Of a DNA stretch of 12,803 bases, positions 1-6,015 are shown piece by piece. Where the stretch lies: NCBI GenBank assembly GCA_903944255.1, contig CAJARE010000335.1:1-12803 (forward strand), given 5' to 3'. A program made the position numbers and the translations under genes. Positions within the stretch are counted from its first letter, which is position 1. Each line of letters starts with the position of its first letter. Below the pieces are notes generated by a model that worked only from the letters and a program-made list of their open reading frames with translations, was not told where the DNA came from and did not search any database. The DNA is from an uncultured beta proteobacterium. Its GTDB lineage: Bacteria > Pseudomonadota > Gammaproteobacteria > Burkholderiales > Burkholderiaceae.

Positions 1-978
1 CACACCCCTAGTCGGTACACCGTTTTGGCATCAAAGCTAACAAATCATCGCATGAGCCTAATACGAGATCTTGCAGACCAAATTGTTGCGGCACATTGCA
101 AAGATGATCTCTGCATTCCTATTCCAAAATACAGCATTCATTCGCCTACACCACAGGTTGATAATGAGGCTGCTAACGACCATTACGAATTAGCAGGAGC
201 TGTAGCCGCTATTGAAATGGGCTTCATTGAAAAAGATGCTCGGATTTTGGGGAAAGCTTGGTCGCGGATGACGATGCAAGATGGCGGTTTTGATCCATTG
301 AAATGGCCCAGTAGGCCCGAACACTTTGATCTTTTGCCTTGGATGCGTAATATGAATCCCAAGGCGTTTGCAGAATGTCCTCAGCGCTTAGGCTTATACG
401 GTGTAATGCCGGATGCTGATTGGGTGAAACGCATGGTTGATGCTGAAATTCCGACTGTGCAATTACGCTTTAAATCTGAAGACCGTAGAAAAGTTCAGAA
501 ACAAATTCGTGAATCTGTTAAAGCAGTGCAAGATAGTAAGACGCTACTGTTTATTAACGATCATTGGCGTGAAGCCATTGATGAGGAGGCCTATGGTGTT
601 CACCTAGGTCAAGAAGATTTAGAAATAGCGAATTTAGACGCGATAAGAGATGCAGGCTTAAGGCTCGGCTTAAGCACTCATGGTTATGCAGAAATGGTGT
701 TCGCAGATCAATACTGTCCTAGTTATATCGCCATGGGGGCTGTATTTCCCACTAATCTCAAACGGATGCCTACTGCCCCACAAGGATTGGGTCGCCTTTA
801 TCAATATGCAAAACTATTAAGTAACTACTCCTTAGTAGCCATTGGTGGCGTCGATCAAGGTAGCATTTCTGCCGTTGCAAAAAGTGGCGTGGGATCTGTG
901 GCAGTCGTTAGGGCAATTACAGAAGCAGCAGACCCAAAGGCGGCGGTAAAGCACTTACAGGCTTTAATGCGTGCTTAA
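1..978 (+). CDS. thiE: Thiamine-phosphate synthase, long form, 5' end cut by the window edge
   Basis: Joins HMP diphosphate to hydroxyethylthiazole phosphate to give thiamine phosphate in the cytoplasm. Counting from a TTG at position 25, the catalytic TIM-barrel domain covers about residues 120-317: TVQLRFK (144-150), FINDHW (176-181), GVHLGQEDL (191-199), the diphosphate loop GLSTHG (215-220), AMGAVFPTNLK (236-246) and AIGGV (272-276) all match ThiE. Residues 1-115 are not part of a minimal ThiE of about 210 residues. The stretch AVAAIEMGFIEKDARILGKAW loosely resembles the C-terminal helices of ThiD/PfkB-type kinases, and N-terminally extended ThiE proteins occur in Burkholderiaceae. The frame stays open to base 1, and the TTG has no Shine-Dalgarno sequence, so I infer that the true start lies left of the window. 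It converges on thiD with 20 bases between the stops and no terminator. Confidence 0.9.
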   Translation, partial: HTPSRYTVLASKLTNHRMSLIRDLADQIVAAHCKDDLCIPIPKYSIHSPTPQVDNEAANDHYELAGAVAAIEMGFIEKDARILGKAWSRMTMQDGGFDPLKWPSRPEHFDLLPWMRNMNPKAFAECPQRLGLYGVMPDADWVKRMVDAEIPTVQLRFKSEDRRKVQKQIRESVKAVQDSKTLLFINDHWREAIDEEAYGVHLGQEDLEIANLDAIRDAGLRLGLSTHGYAEMVFADQYCPSYIAMGAVFPTNLKRMPTAPQGLGRLYQYAKLLSNYSLVAIGGVDQGSISAVAKSGVGSVAVVRAITEAADPKAAVKHLQALMRA

Positions 979-998
979 CTGAGCAAATTCTGTCGTCA

Positions 999-1883
999 TT
1001 ACTCTTGGTTTCTTTCGTCTAATAATGCGCTCGGGTAAAAATCGTGCATATGCCATAGAGGACCAGGTCCTTGGCCAATACTAAGAAAACGACCAGCTTT
1101 TAAACCTGCCTCAACATATGAAATCGCTTTTGCGACAGCATGACTTAAATCGTGGCCATCTGCCAAGTATGTGGCAATCGCAGAGGCTAAAGAGCAGCCG
1201 GTACCATGTGTATTAGCAGTATTGATGCGATCATGTTTAAAGGCTTTTGATTGAACGACTTCAAGACCATCTTCAATCGAACGCCACAATAAGTAATCGG
1301 TAATTTGAGTATGCGTTGCATCAAGATGGCCGCCTTTAATCAGAACCGCATAAGGCCCCATCTCTAATAGCTCTTCTGCAGCCAATTTGAAATCATCTAC
1401 ACCCAATAGCTCTCGACCTAAGAGTAAAGAGGCTTCATCCATATTGGGAGTCACAATGCTGGCCATTGGAAATAATTCGGTGATCATGGCCTGAGCGGTA
1501 TCATCACCTCCCAAACTAGCTCCGGATGTTGCTCGTAAGACTGGGTCTAGTACGATACGTTTTACGTCATGTCGACGCAAGGCTTTGGCAACAGTACGGA
1601 CAATTTCAGGGCTTGCCAACATTCCAATCTTGACAATATCAGCCCCAATATCAAGCAGCACTGCGTCGATTTGTGCTTCGACGACATCTAAGTCAACATC
1701 CTGTATTCGTGTGACACCTAAGGTATTTTGGGCAGTAATAGCGGTAACAACTGACATGCCATAGCCCCCTAATGCAGTAATGACCTTCAGGTCAGCCTGA
1801 AGGCCAGCGCCGCCACCGCTATCAGACCCAGCGATCGTCAGTACCTTAGGGATCTGAATTGAAGTAGGAAGAGATGATTTCAT
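999..1883 (-). CDS. thiD: Hydroxymethylpyrimidine/phosphomethylpyrimidine kinase
   Basis: Phosphorylates HMP and then HMP-phosphate to the diphosphate that ThiE uses. The 294 residues cover the ribokinase-like fold: GSDSGGGAGLQADLK (19-33), the substrate-binding TAITAQNTLGV (48-57), KIGMLA (85-90), VLDPV (111-115), TPNMDEA (145-151), IKGGH (182-186) and the anion-hole GTGCSLASAIA (227-237) with the expected catalytic Cys230. Length is slightly above the usual 260-270, because of about 12 extra residues before the core and a short C-terminal tail. The ATG at 1883 has no Shine-Dalgarno sequence. A -10-like TATTAT lies 7 to 12 bases before it, so the mRNA may be leaderless. It is divergent from tRNA-Asn and convergent with thiE. 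Confidence 0.95.
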   Translation of the reverse strand: MKSSLPTSIQIPKVLTIAGSDSGGGAGLQADLKVITALGGYGMSVVTAITAQNTLGVTRIQDVDLDVVEAQIDAVLLDIGADIVKIGMLASPEIVRTVAKALRRHDVKRIVLDPVLRATSGASLGGDDTAQAMITELFPMASIVTPNMDEASLLLGRELLGVDDFKLAAEELLEMGPYAVLIKGGHLDATHTQITDYLLWRSIEDGLEVVQSKAFKHDRINTANTHGTGCSLASAIATYLADGHDLSHAVAKAISYVEAGLKAGRFLSIGQGPGPLWHMHDFYPSALLDERNQE

Positions 1884-1888
1884 CTTGC

Positions 1889-1894
1889 TATAAT
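1889..1894 (+). promoter_or_regulatory. Extended -10 promoter of tRNA-Asn
   Basis: TGCTATAAT is a perfect extended -10 (TGnTATAAT; hexamer at 1889-1894). No good -35 is found at 16-18 bases upstream, which the TG extension can compensate. The predicted start at about 1901 is only about 4 bases before the mature tRNA 5' end, so RNase P would remove a very short leader. Bases 1895-1900 form a partly GC-rich discriminator, as seen at stable-RNA promoters. The element overlaps the thiD start region. Confidence 0.65.
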
Positions 1895-1895
1895 A
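1890..1895 (-). promoter_or_regulatory. Candidate -10 of thiD, overlapping the tRNA-Asn -10
   Basis: Read on the minus strand, 1895-1890 is TATTAT (5 of 6 to TATAAT) and ends 7 bases before the thiD ATG. A start site at the expected distance would fall on or beside the A of the ATG. The -35 would have to lie inside the tRNA gene, and I see no good match there. This is inferred from position only. Confidence 0.35.
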
Positions 1896-1904
1896 TCGGC
1901 TTAT

Positions 1905-1980
1905 TCCTCGATAGCTCAGTCGGTAGAGCGCCGGACTGTTAATCCGTAGGTCCCTGGTTCGAGCCCAGGTCGAGGAGCCA
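1905..1980 (+). tRNA. tRNA-Asn, anticodon GTT
   Basis: A complete 76-base cloverleaf. The acceptor stem is 1905-1911 with 1970-1976, seven Watson-Crick pairs. The D stem is GCTC/GAGC around loop AGTCGGTA. The anticodon loop CTGTTAA (1936-1942) holds GTT at 1938-1940, which reads Asn AAC and AAT. The T arm is CCTGG/CCAGG around TTCGAGC, the discriminator is G1977, and the CCA end is encoded (1978-1980). The pair at the top of the anticodon stem (C1931 and T1947) is a mismatch; in E. coli tRNA-Asn the same position is G-U. A terminator follows after three bases, so it is probably a single-gene transcript. Confidence 0.97.
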
Positions 1981-1983
1981 AAT

Positions 1984-2020
1984 AAGTAAGGGGTCTAGAG
2001 CAATCTAGACCCTTTTACTT
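1984..2020 (+). terminator. Rho-independent terminator of tRNA-Asn
   Basis: The core stem is GGGTCTAGA (1991-1999) with TCTAGACCC (2004-2012) around a stable GNRA-type loop GCAA, followed by TTTT. Pairing extends outward through AAGTAA (1984-1989) with TTACTT (2015-2020), giving an unusually long hairpin of about 16 pairs. It begins only a few bases after the encoded CCA. Confidence 0.9.
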
Positions 2021-2228
2021 TTGGAGACTTAGGTATCAGGTAATGATGGTGCACCACCAATAGGGATGATATTGACCGGCCTCTTTATTAAAGTCAGATT
2101 GGTAAATTCTCATGTTTACAAGGAAAAGATTCCCTACATTACCTTATCCTGTCCAGCTTGCCAGACTCTTAATAAGAGGAATTGCGTGAAATATTCCACT
2201 TAATGAATGAGGTCAAAATTTAATTAAA
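2021..2228. other. Non-coding stretch after the tRNA terminator
   Basis: Together with its flanks this is a gap of about 300 bases between the tRNA and the next gene. I find no supportable gene. It contains a perfect 10-base palindrome TGGTGCACCA (2047-2056) and a 25-codon minus-strand open frame (2113-2036) with no ribosome binding site. The last 40 bases become very AT-rich ahead of the promoter at 2229. No copy of the tRNA 3' end is visible, so there is no sign of a tRNA-targeted integration. Confidence 0.5.
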
Positions 2229-2257
2229 TTGATTAAACAAAATGTGTACTATGTAAT
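2229..2257 (+). promoter_or_regulatory. Sigma70-type promoter of the 2284 gene
   Basis: TTGATT (2229-2234, 4 of 6) and TGTAAT (2252-2257, 5 of 6) are separated by exactly 17 bases, with an AT-rich tract just upstream that could act as an UP element. The predicted start at about 2264 gives a leader of about 20 bases. Confidence 0.5.
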
Positions 2258-2263
2258 TTACAT
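2251..2263. promoter_or_regulatory. Palindrome over the -10, possible operator
   Basis: ATGTAA-T-TTACAT is a perfect 6+6 inverted repeat with one central base. It covers the -10 hexamer and the predicted start region of the 2284 gene, the position expected for a repressor site. No regulator gene is adjacent, so the binding protein is unknown. Confidence 0.35.
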
Positions 2264-2283
2264 AATTTTTTGCATGATCAATA

Positions 2284-2532
2284 ATGACCAACGAATACAT
2301 CTTTATCTGCATTTACCTCTTCTTTGGTGCTTGTTTTGGTTTTGTAACTTATTCACAACGCCACTTATTTAGTGAAGGGCCTCGCAAGAAACTAAACTCA
2401 GATAATACTTCGGCACTAGAAGGTCGCGTTTTTTGGGTTATGGTTTGTACTTGTCTCTGGCCGATCATGGTCATCACCAGAATCAATACAGCATGGGTAC
2501 TTTTCAAACGCAAAAAGCAATCTCAGAAGTAA
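2284..2532 (+). CDS. Small inner-membrane protein of unknown function
   Basis: I do not recognise a family. The 82-residue product has two hydrophobic segments (about 4-23 and 48-66) joined by a polar, basic loop (25-47), and ends in a basic tail (KRKKQSQK), so both ends of the chain and much of its charge probably face the cytoplasm. It has Cys at 9, 17, 55 and 57, all in or near the membrane segments. It has its own promoter with a palindrome over the -10, which argues for a real, regulated gene. The ATG has no Shine-Dalgarno sequence in the short predicted leader. About 225 non-coding bases separate it from the next gene. Confidence 0.7.
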   Translation: MTNEYIFICIYLFFGACFGFVTYSQRHLFSEGPRKKLNSDNTSALEGRVFWVMVCTCLWPIMVITRINTAWVLFKRKKQSQK

Positions 2533-2652
2533 GTTTTACTTAGCAAAATTCTTCTTAGGTAGCTCATGTAGAGTCAGTGTAGCCATTCATTTGATTTACC
2601 ATGATTGAGCACATCAAATCCCCCTAAGGGCTATCTATATAAAACAAGGTAC

Positions 2653-2697
2653 ATCCTGCTAATAAGTAGGATTCTCGACTGTTCTAAGCAGAACAGT
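2653..2697. repeat. Two matched tandem hairpins
   Basis: Hairpin 1 is ATCCTGCT (2653-2660), loop AATA, AGTAGGAT (2665-2672), 8 pairs including one G-U. Hairpin 2 is ACTGTTCT (2678-2685), loop AAGC, AGAACAGT (2690-2697), 8 perfect pairs. Both are 20 bases, with 8-pair stems and 4-base loops, and five bases lie between them. Neither is followed by a T run on either strand, so they are not ordinary terminators. They sit 60 to 105 bases before the 2759 gene. Confidence 0.6.
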
Positions 2698-2746
2698 TCA
2701 AAATAATGGGAAACAGTAGCCTTTTTCTTCCCCTACATTAAGCACT

Positions 2747-2752
2747 TACAAT
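2747..2752 (+). promoter_or_regulatory. Candidate -10 of the 2759 gene (leaderless position)
   Basis: TACAAT (5 of 6) ends 7 bases before the ATG at 2759, so transcription would begin at or next to the start codon. The -35 region is only T-rich, with no good match. A start here would leave the tandem hairpins outside the transcript. Confidence 0.35.
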
Positions 2753-2758
2753 AATGAC

Positions 2759-3313
2759 ATGACTAACATCGAACAAACTCAAGCTCCCCATCCAAGACTG
2801 GTCAAAAAAATTGAGAATGAGGCCAAAAAGGCTTTTGCACTTTCAATTTATTTTGGGGTCTGGTTCTGCGCTATCAGTTTTTTAGCGGCTACCATTGCTA
2901 GTAAATACCCGATTCCGCTTGGCATGTTTGGTTTTGCTATTGTTAAGGGTGCGCTCTCAGCAAAGTTCTTACTCATTAGTGAGGCAGCTTTTCCAATTAA
3001 GGTTAATAAGTCAAAGGGCCTGATTAGATCATTACTAGTGCAGTCATTTATCTACGTCGGGATTGTACTTTGCCTCAATTATGTTGAGGCAGGTGTTAAT
3101 GGATTGATTCATGGAAAAGACTTTTGGGACTCGCTAAAAGATTTTGGTAAAGCTGATCCATTGCGTGTAGCAGCAATGTGTATTGTGTATTGGCTCATTG
3201 TCTGTCCTTACTTGGCGCTAAGTGGCTTAAAAATTGCCCTGGGAACCGATGCAACACTTGCAATACTGTTTGGTCATCAATCCGAACCCCATGAGCCAAG
3301 TTCCAAGAGCTAG
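2759..3313 (+). CDS. Four-segment integral membrane protein, unknown function
   Basis: I recognise no family. The 184 residues contain four hydrophobic segments at about 26-46, 54-75, 91-111 and 136-157. They are preceded by a polar N-terminus with basic residues (RLVKKIENEAKK, 13-24) and followed by a polar tail, which suggests both ends are cytoplasmic. The loop between segments 3 and 4 is the longest and holds several charged residues. No catalytic motif is visible. The ATG lacks a Shine-Dalgarno sequence. The 3' end overlaps the start of the secreted barrel gene by 23 bases, so the two are probably co-transcribed and perhaps translationally coupled, hinting at a shared envelope role. Confidence 0.8.
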   Translation: MTNIEQTQAPHPRLVKKIENEAKKAFALSIYFGVWFCAISFLAATIASKYPIPLGMFGFAIVKGALSAKFLLISEAAFPIKVNKSKGLIRSLLVQSFIYVGIVLCLNYVEAGVNGLIHGKDFWDSLKDFGKADPLRVAAMCIVYWLIVCPYLALSGLKIALGTDATLAILFGHQSEPHEPSSKS

Positions 3314-4199
3314 TTTTCTGTCTTTTCTACAGGGTGTGTGGACTTTACTGCTTTGCCTATTTCTTTCATTTGGAATCCAGGCTCAAGCACAAGAGATTGA
3401 AGCGCGTGCCTACTCTAATGCTCCCATTGGAATTAACTTTGCCAGTATTGGAATTGGTCAAGCATCTAGTAGTTCGTACAAACTTACTACCGAAGCAGTA
3501 AGCTATACCCGCATTTTGGATGTTGCTGGGCAATCTGGAAAAATTTCTCTGGTTCTCCCTTATGCGCAACTGAGCGGCTCTGGAAAATTAGGTAGCCAAA
3601 CGATTAACGCCACATCAGAAGGTTTGTCAGACCCTTTGATTAAAGCTTCCGTCAATCTCTACGGTGCACCGGCCCTTACATTAGATCAGTTTAAAAGTTA
3701 CCAACAAGATCTCATTATTGGAGTAAGTCTAGCAGCCTCCATTCCATGGGGGCAGTACAACAATGAACAAATGATTAATGTTGGAGCAAATCGTTGGTTT
3801 GTCCAGCCGGGGCTTGGTGCATCAAAGGCGCTTGGTCCATGGCGTTTTGAATTAGCTGGTGCGGCAACTATCTACACCAGCAACACCAGCTTTTTGGGTG
3901 GCAATACTTTGTCACAAAACCCAATTTACTCTACCCAATCCCACGTGATTTATTACTTTCCGTCGACAGCTTGGCTCTCTGCAGATGCCACCTATTATGT
4001 AGGCGGGCAGACTTATTTAAATGGCAACCCTGTTAGTGGTTCTCAAGAAAATTGGCGTTTTGGGGCTACCTTTTCCTATCCCATCGATAAGCAGAACTCT
4101 ATCAAGCTTTATGGAAGTACCGGAACATACTCTCGAACTAATAATAGCTACGATTTAATTGGGATTTCTTGGCAATACCGCTGGGGTGGCGGCATGTAA
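3291..4199 (+). CDS. Secreted outer-membrane barrel, MetA/phenol-degradation-like family
   Basis: Probable outer-membrane channel or transporter. I place the start at the ATG at 3291 (302 residues) because it gives a clean signal peptide: basic start, hydrophobic core LLLCLFLSFGI (19-29) and an AQA^QE cleavage site at about 33/34. An earlier in-frame ATG at 3234 would bury that signal behind 19 unrelated residues. The mature part is rich in alternating aromatic/polar beta strands and Gly/Ser/Thr/Asn turns, and ends with ISWQYRWGGGM. The layout, with SDPLIKASVNLYG, SLAASIPWGQY, WFVQPGLGASK and a long C-terminal strand series, resembles the family described as putative MetA-pathway of phenol degradation (PF13557), a poorly characterised porin-like group. 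The family is assigned from memory and is moderately sure. It overlaps the upstream membrane-protein gene by 23 bases. Confidence 0.75.
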   Translation: MSQVPRASFLSFLQGVWTLLLCLFLSFGIQAQAQEIEARAYSNAPIGINFASIGIGQASSSSYKLTTEAVSYTRILDVAGQSGKISLVLPYAQLSGSGKLGSQTINATSEGLSDPLIKASVNLYGAPALTLDQFKSYQQDLIIGVSLAASIPWGQYNNEQMINVGANRWFVQPGLGASKALGPWRFELAGAATIYTSNTSFLGGNTLSQNPIYSTQSHVIYYFPSTAWLSADATYYVGGQTYLNGNPVSGSQENWRFGATFSYPIDKQNSIKLYGSTGTYSRTNNSYDLIGISWQYRWGGGM

Positions 4200-4258
4200 G
4201 CGAATCTATCTTTGAATAGCTACAATCTAATTCAATACTATAAATACTAGAGACAAAT

Positions 4259-6010
4259 ATGAGCACCAAGCCAAAGAATGACCCTCAGGTAAGCGCTGAA
4301 AGTGGTTTACGCAAAGGCCTAACCAGTTATGGTGATAAAGCCTTTTCCCTATTTTTGCGTAAAGCTTTTATTAAAGGCGCTGGTTATACCAATAGCGCTC
4401 TAGACCGTCCTGTCATCGGCATTATTAATACTGGTAGTGCCTATAACCCTTGTCATGGAAATATGCCGCAATTATTAGAGGCCGTGAAACGCGGTGTCAT
4501 GCTCGCTGGTGGCCTTCCTATGGAATTTCCGACGATTTCGATTCATGAAAGTTTTGCAGCCCCCACTAGTATGTATTTACGCAACCTCATGTCGATGGAT
4601 ACCGAAGAGATGTTACGCGCCCAACCTATGGATGCCGTAGTGATGATTGGTGGATGCGATAAAACAGTTCCTGCTCAGATGATGGGTGCTGCATCTGCTG
4701 GTTTACCAGCTATTCAACTCATTACTGGCTCAATGTTAACTGGCTCACACCGCAGTGAACGTGTTGGTGCATGTACAGACTGTCGTCGCTATTGGGGTAA
4801 ATTCCGCGCCGGCGAGATCGATGAAATTGAAAAAGATGAAGTGAATGATCAATTAGTCGCTAGCGTTGGCACCTGTTCGGTAATGGGCACTGCTAGCACC
4901 ATGGCTTGCATCTCAGAGGCGCTGGGCATGACTGTGCCAGGTGGAGCAACACCGCCTGCTGTGACGGCAGATCGAATACGAGTTGCAGAAGAGACTGGTA
5001 CTTGCGCTGTAAAAATGGCCAAGGATGGTTTAACCATCGACAAGATTTTGACTGCTGATGCGTTTGAGAATGCCATGCGAGTCTTGCTTGCTATTGGTGG
5101 ATCAACGAATGCCATTGTTCATCTGACCGCTATTGCTGGACGTATGGGCCTTGAAATTGATCTCGATGCACTCGATAGAATGGGAGATGAAACGCCAGTA
5201 TTAGTTGACCTCAAGCCATCCGGTGATCACTATATGGAGAACTTTCATGATGCAGGAGGCATGACTACCCTACTTCGTGAGCTCAAGCCACTCCTCAATC
5301 TCAACACCATGACTGTTAGCGGTCGAACACTGGGCGAAGAAATTGATGCAGCCCCTCCAAGTTTTAAACAAGATGTCGTTCGTCGATTCGATAACCCAAT
5401 CTATCCGCGAGGCAGTATTGCTGTTCTACATGGCAATTTAGCTCCTGGCGGAGCCATCATTAAACAATCTGCGGCCAATGAAAAGCTGATGGAGCATACC
5501 GGTCGTGCAGTGGTATTTGAGAATTCCGAAGATCTCGTCACTCGCATCGATAGTCCTGATCTAGACGTCACTGCAGATGATATTTTGGTCCTCAAGAATA
5601 TCGGTCCTAAGGGTGCCCCAGGAATGCCTGAGGCAGGTTACATTCCGATTCCAATGAAGCTGGCGCGTGCTGGAGTAAAAGATATTGTTCGCATCTCTGA
5701 TGGTCGCATGAGCGGTACAGCTTTTGGCACCATTGTTTTACATGTCACTCCAGAGTCAGCGATTGGTGGCCCCTTAGCGCATGTCCGAAATGGCGATCAA
5801 ATACGCTTAAGTGTTAAAAATCGCGAGATTAGCCTATTAATTTCTGATGAAGAACTAGCCAAACGCGCCAAGGAAAACCCAATTACATCACCGACTGCTG
5901 CCCGCGGATATCAAAAATTATTCCTCGATACGGTAATGCAAGCCGATAAAGGTGTTGACTTTGATTTCTTAAGAGCAGCCAAGATGGTTGGCAAGACGCC
6001 CAAGAGCTAA
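4259..6010 (+). CDS. IlvD/Edd-family Fe-S dehydratase, sugar-acid dehydratase-like
   Basis: Family enzymes remove water from 2,3-dihydroxy acids to give 2-keto acids, using an Fe-S cluster and Mg2+. The 583 residues keep all key positions: cluster cysteines Cys65 (NPCHGN), Cys133 (GGCDKT) and Cys206 (GTCSVMG); Asp134 and Lys135 (the carbamylated Lys of the family); Glu97 and Glu458 as likely metal ligands; catalytic Ser485 in GRMSGTAFG. The PVIGIINTGSAYNPCHGN block and the QPMDAVVMIGGCDKT context are closer to L-arabinonate/D-xylonate-type dehydratases than to classical IlvD, whose N-terminal part reads differently. A role in isoleucine/valine synthesis is still possible, and automatic annotation would probably say dihydroxy-acid dehydratase. 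The ATG follows a weak AGAGA. No sugar-acid transporter or aldolase is adjacent. It converges on plsC with 5 bases between the stops. Confidence 0.9.
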   Translation: MSTKPKNDPQVSAESGLRKGLTSYGDKAFSLFLRKAFIKGAGYTNSALDRPVIGIINTGSAYNPCHGNMPQLLEAVKRGVMLAGGLPMEFPTISIHESFAAPTSMYLRNLMSMDTEEMLRAQPMDAVVMIGGCDKTVPAQMMGAASAGLPAIQLITGSMLTGSHRSERVGACTDCRRYWGKFRAGEIDEIEKDEVNDQLVASVGTCSVMGTASTMACISEALGMTVPGGATPPAVTADRIRVAEETGTCAVKMAKDGLTIDKILTADAFENAMRVLLAIGGSTNAIVHLTAIAGRMGLEIDLDALDRMGDETPVLVDLKPSGDHYMENFHDAGGMTTLLRELKPLLNLNTMTVSGRTLGEEIDAAPPSFKQDVVRRFDNPIYPRGSIAVLHGNLAPGGAIIKQSAANEKLMEHTGRAVVFENSEDLVTRIDSPDLDVTADDILVLKNIGPKGAPGMPEAGYIPIPMKLARAGVKDIVRISDGRMSGTAFGTIVLHVTPESAIGGPLAHVRNGDQIRLSVKNREISLLISDEELAKRAKENPITSPTAARGYQKLFLDTVMQADKGVDFDFLRAAKMVGKTPKS

Positions 6011-6015
6011 GTTAT

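Noticed and set aside
979..1980. TPP riboswitch for the thiamine genes
   Set aside because: No THI-box motifs (CTGAGA with ACCTGAT-like partner) are found; thiD has no room for a leader. The thiE leader is outside the window.
2036..2113. 25-codon minus-strand ORF after the tRNA terminator
   Set aside because: No ribosome binding site, no promoter and no recognisable product; an alternative overlapping frame here is equally short.
1905..2283. tRNA-Asn as an integration site for a mobile element
   Set aside because: No integrase and no second copy of the tRNA 3' end are visible within the window.
2557..2583. tRNA-like fragment (TAGCTCA followed by TAGAG, like a D arm)
   Set aside because: No acceptor stem, anticodon arm or TTCGA T arm follows; a chance resemblance is likely.
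3234..3290. Upstream ATG extending the secreted barrel protein by 19 residues
   Set aside because: It would place unrelated residues before a clear signal peptide and lies entirely within the preceding gene; the ATG at 3291 fits better.
4849..5115. Open frame on the minus strand inside the dehydratase gene (and a second at 5401-5595)
   Set aside because: It lies wholly antisense to a conserved enzyme, has no ribosome binding site and encodes no recognisable protein; a by-product of codon usage.
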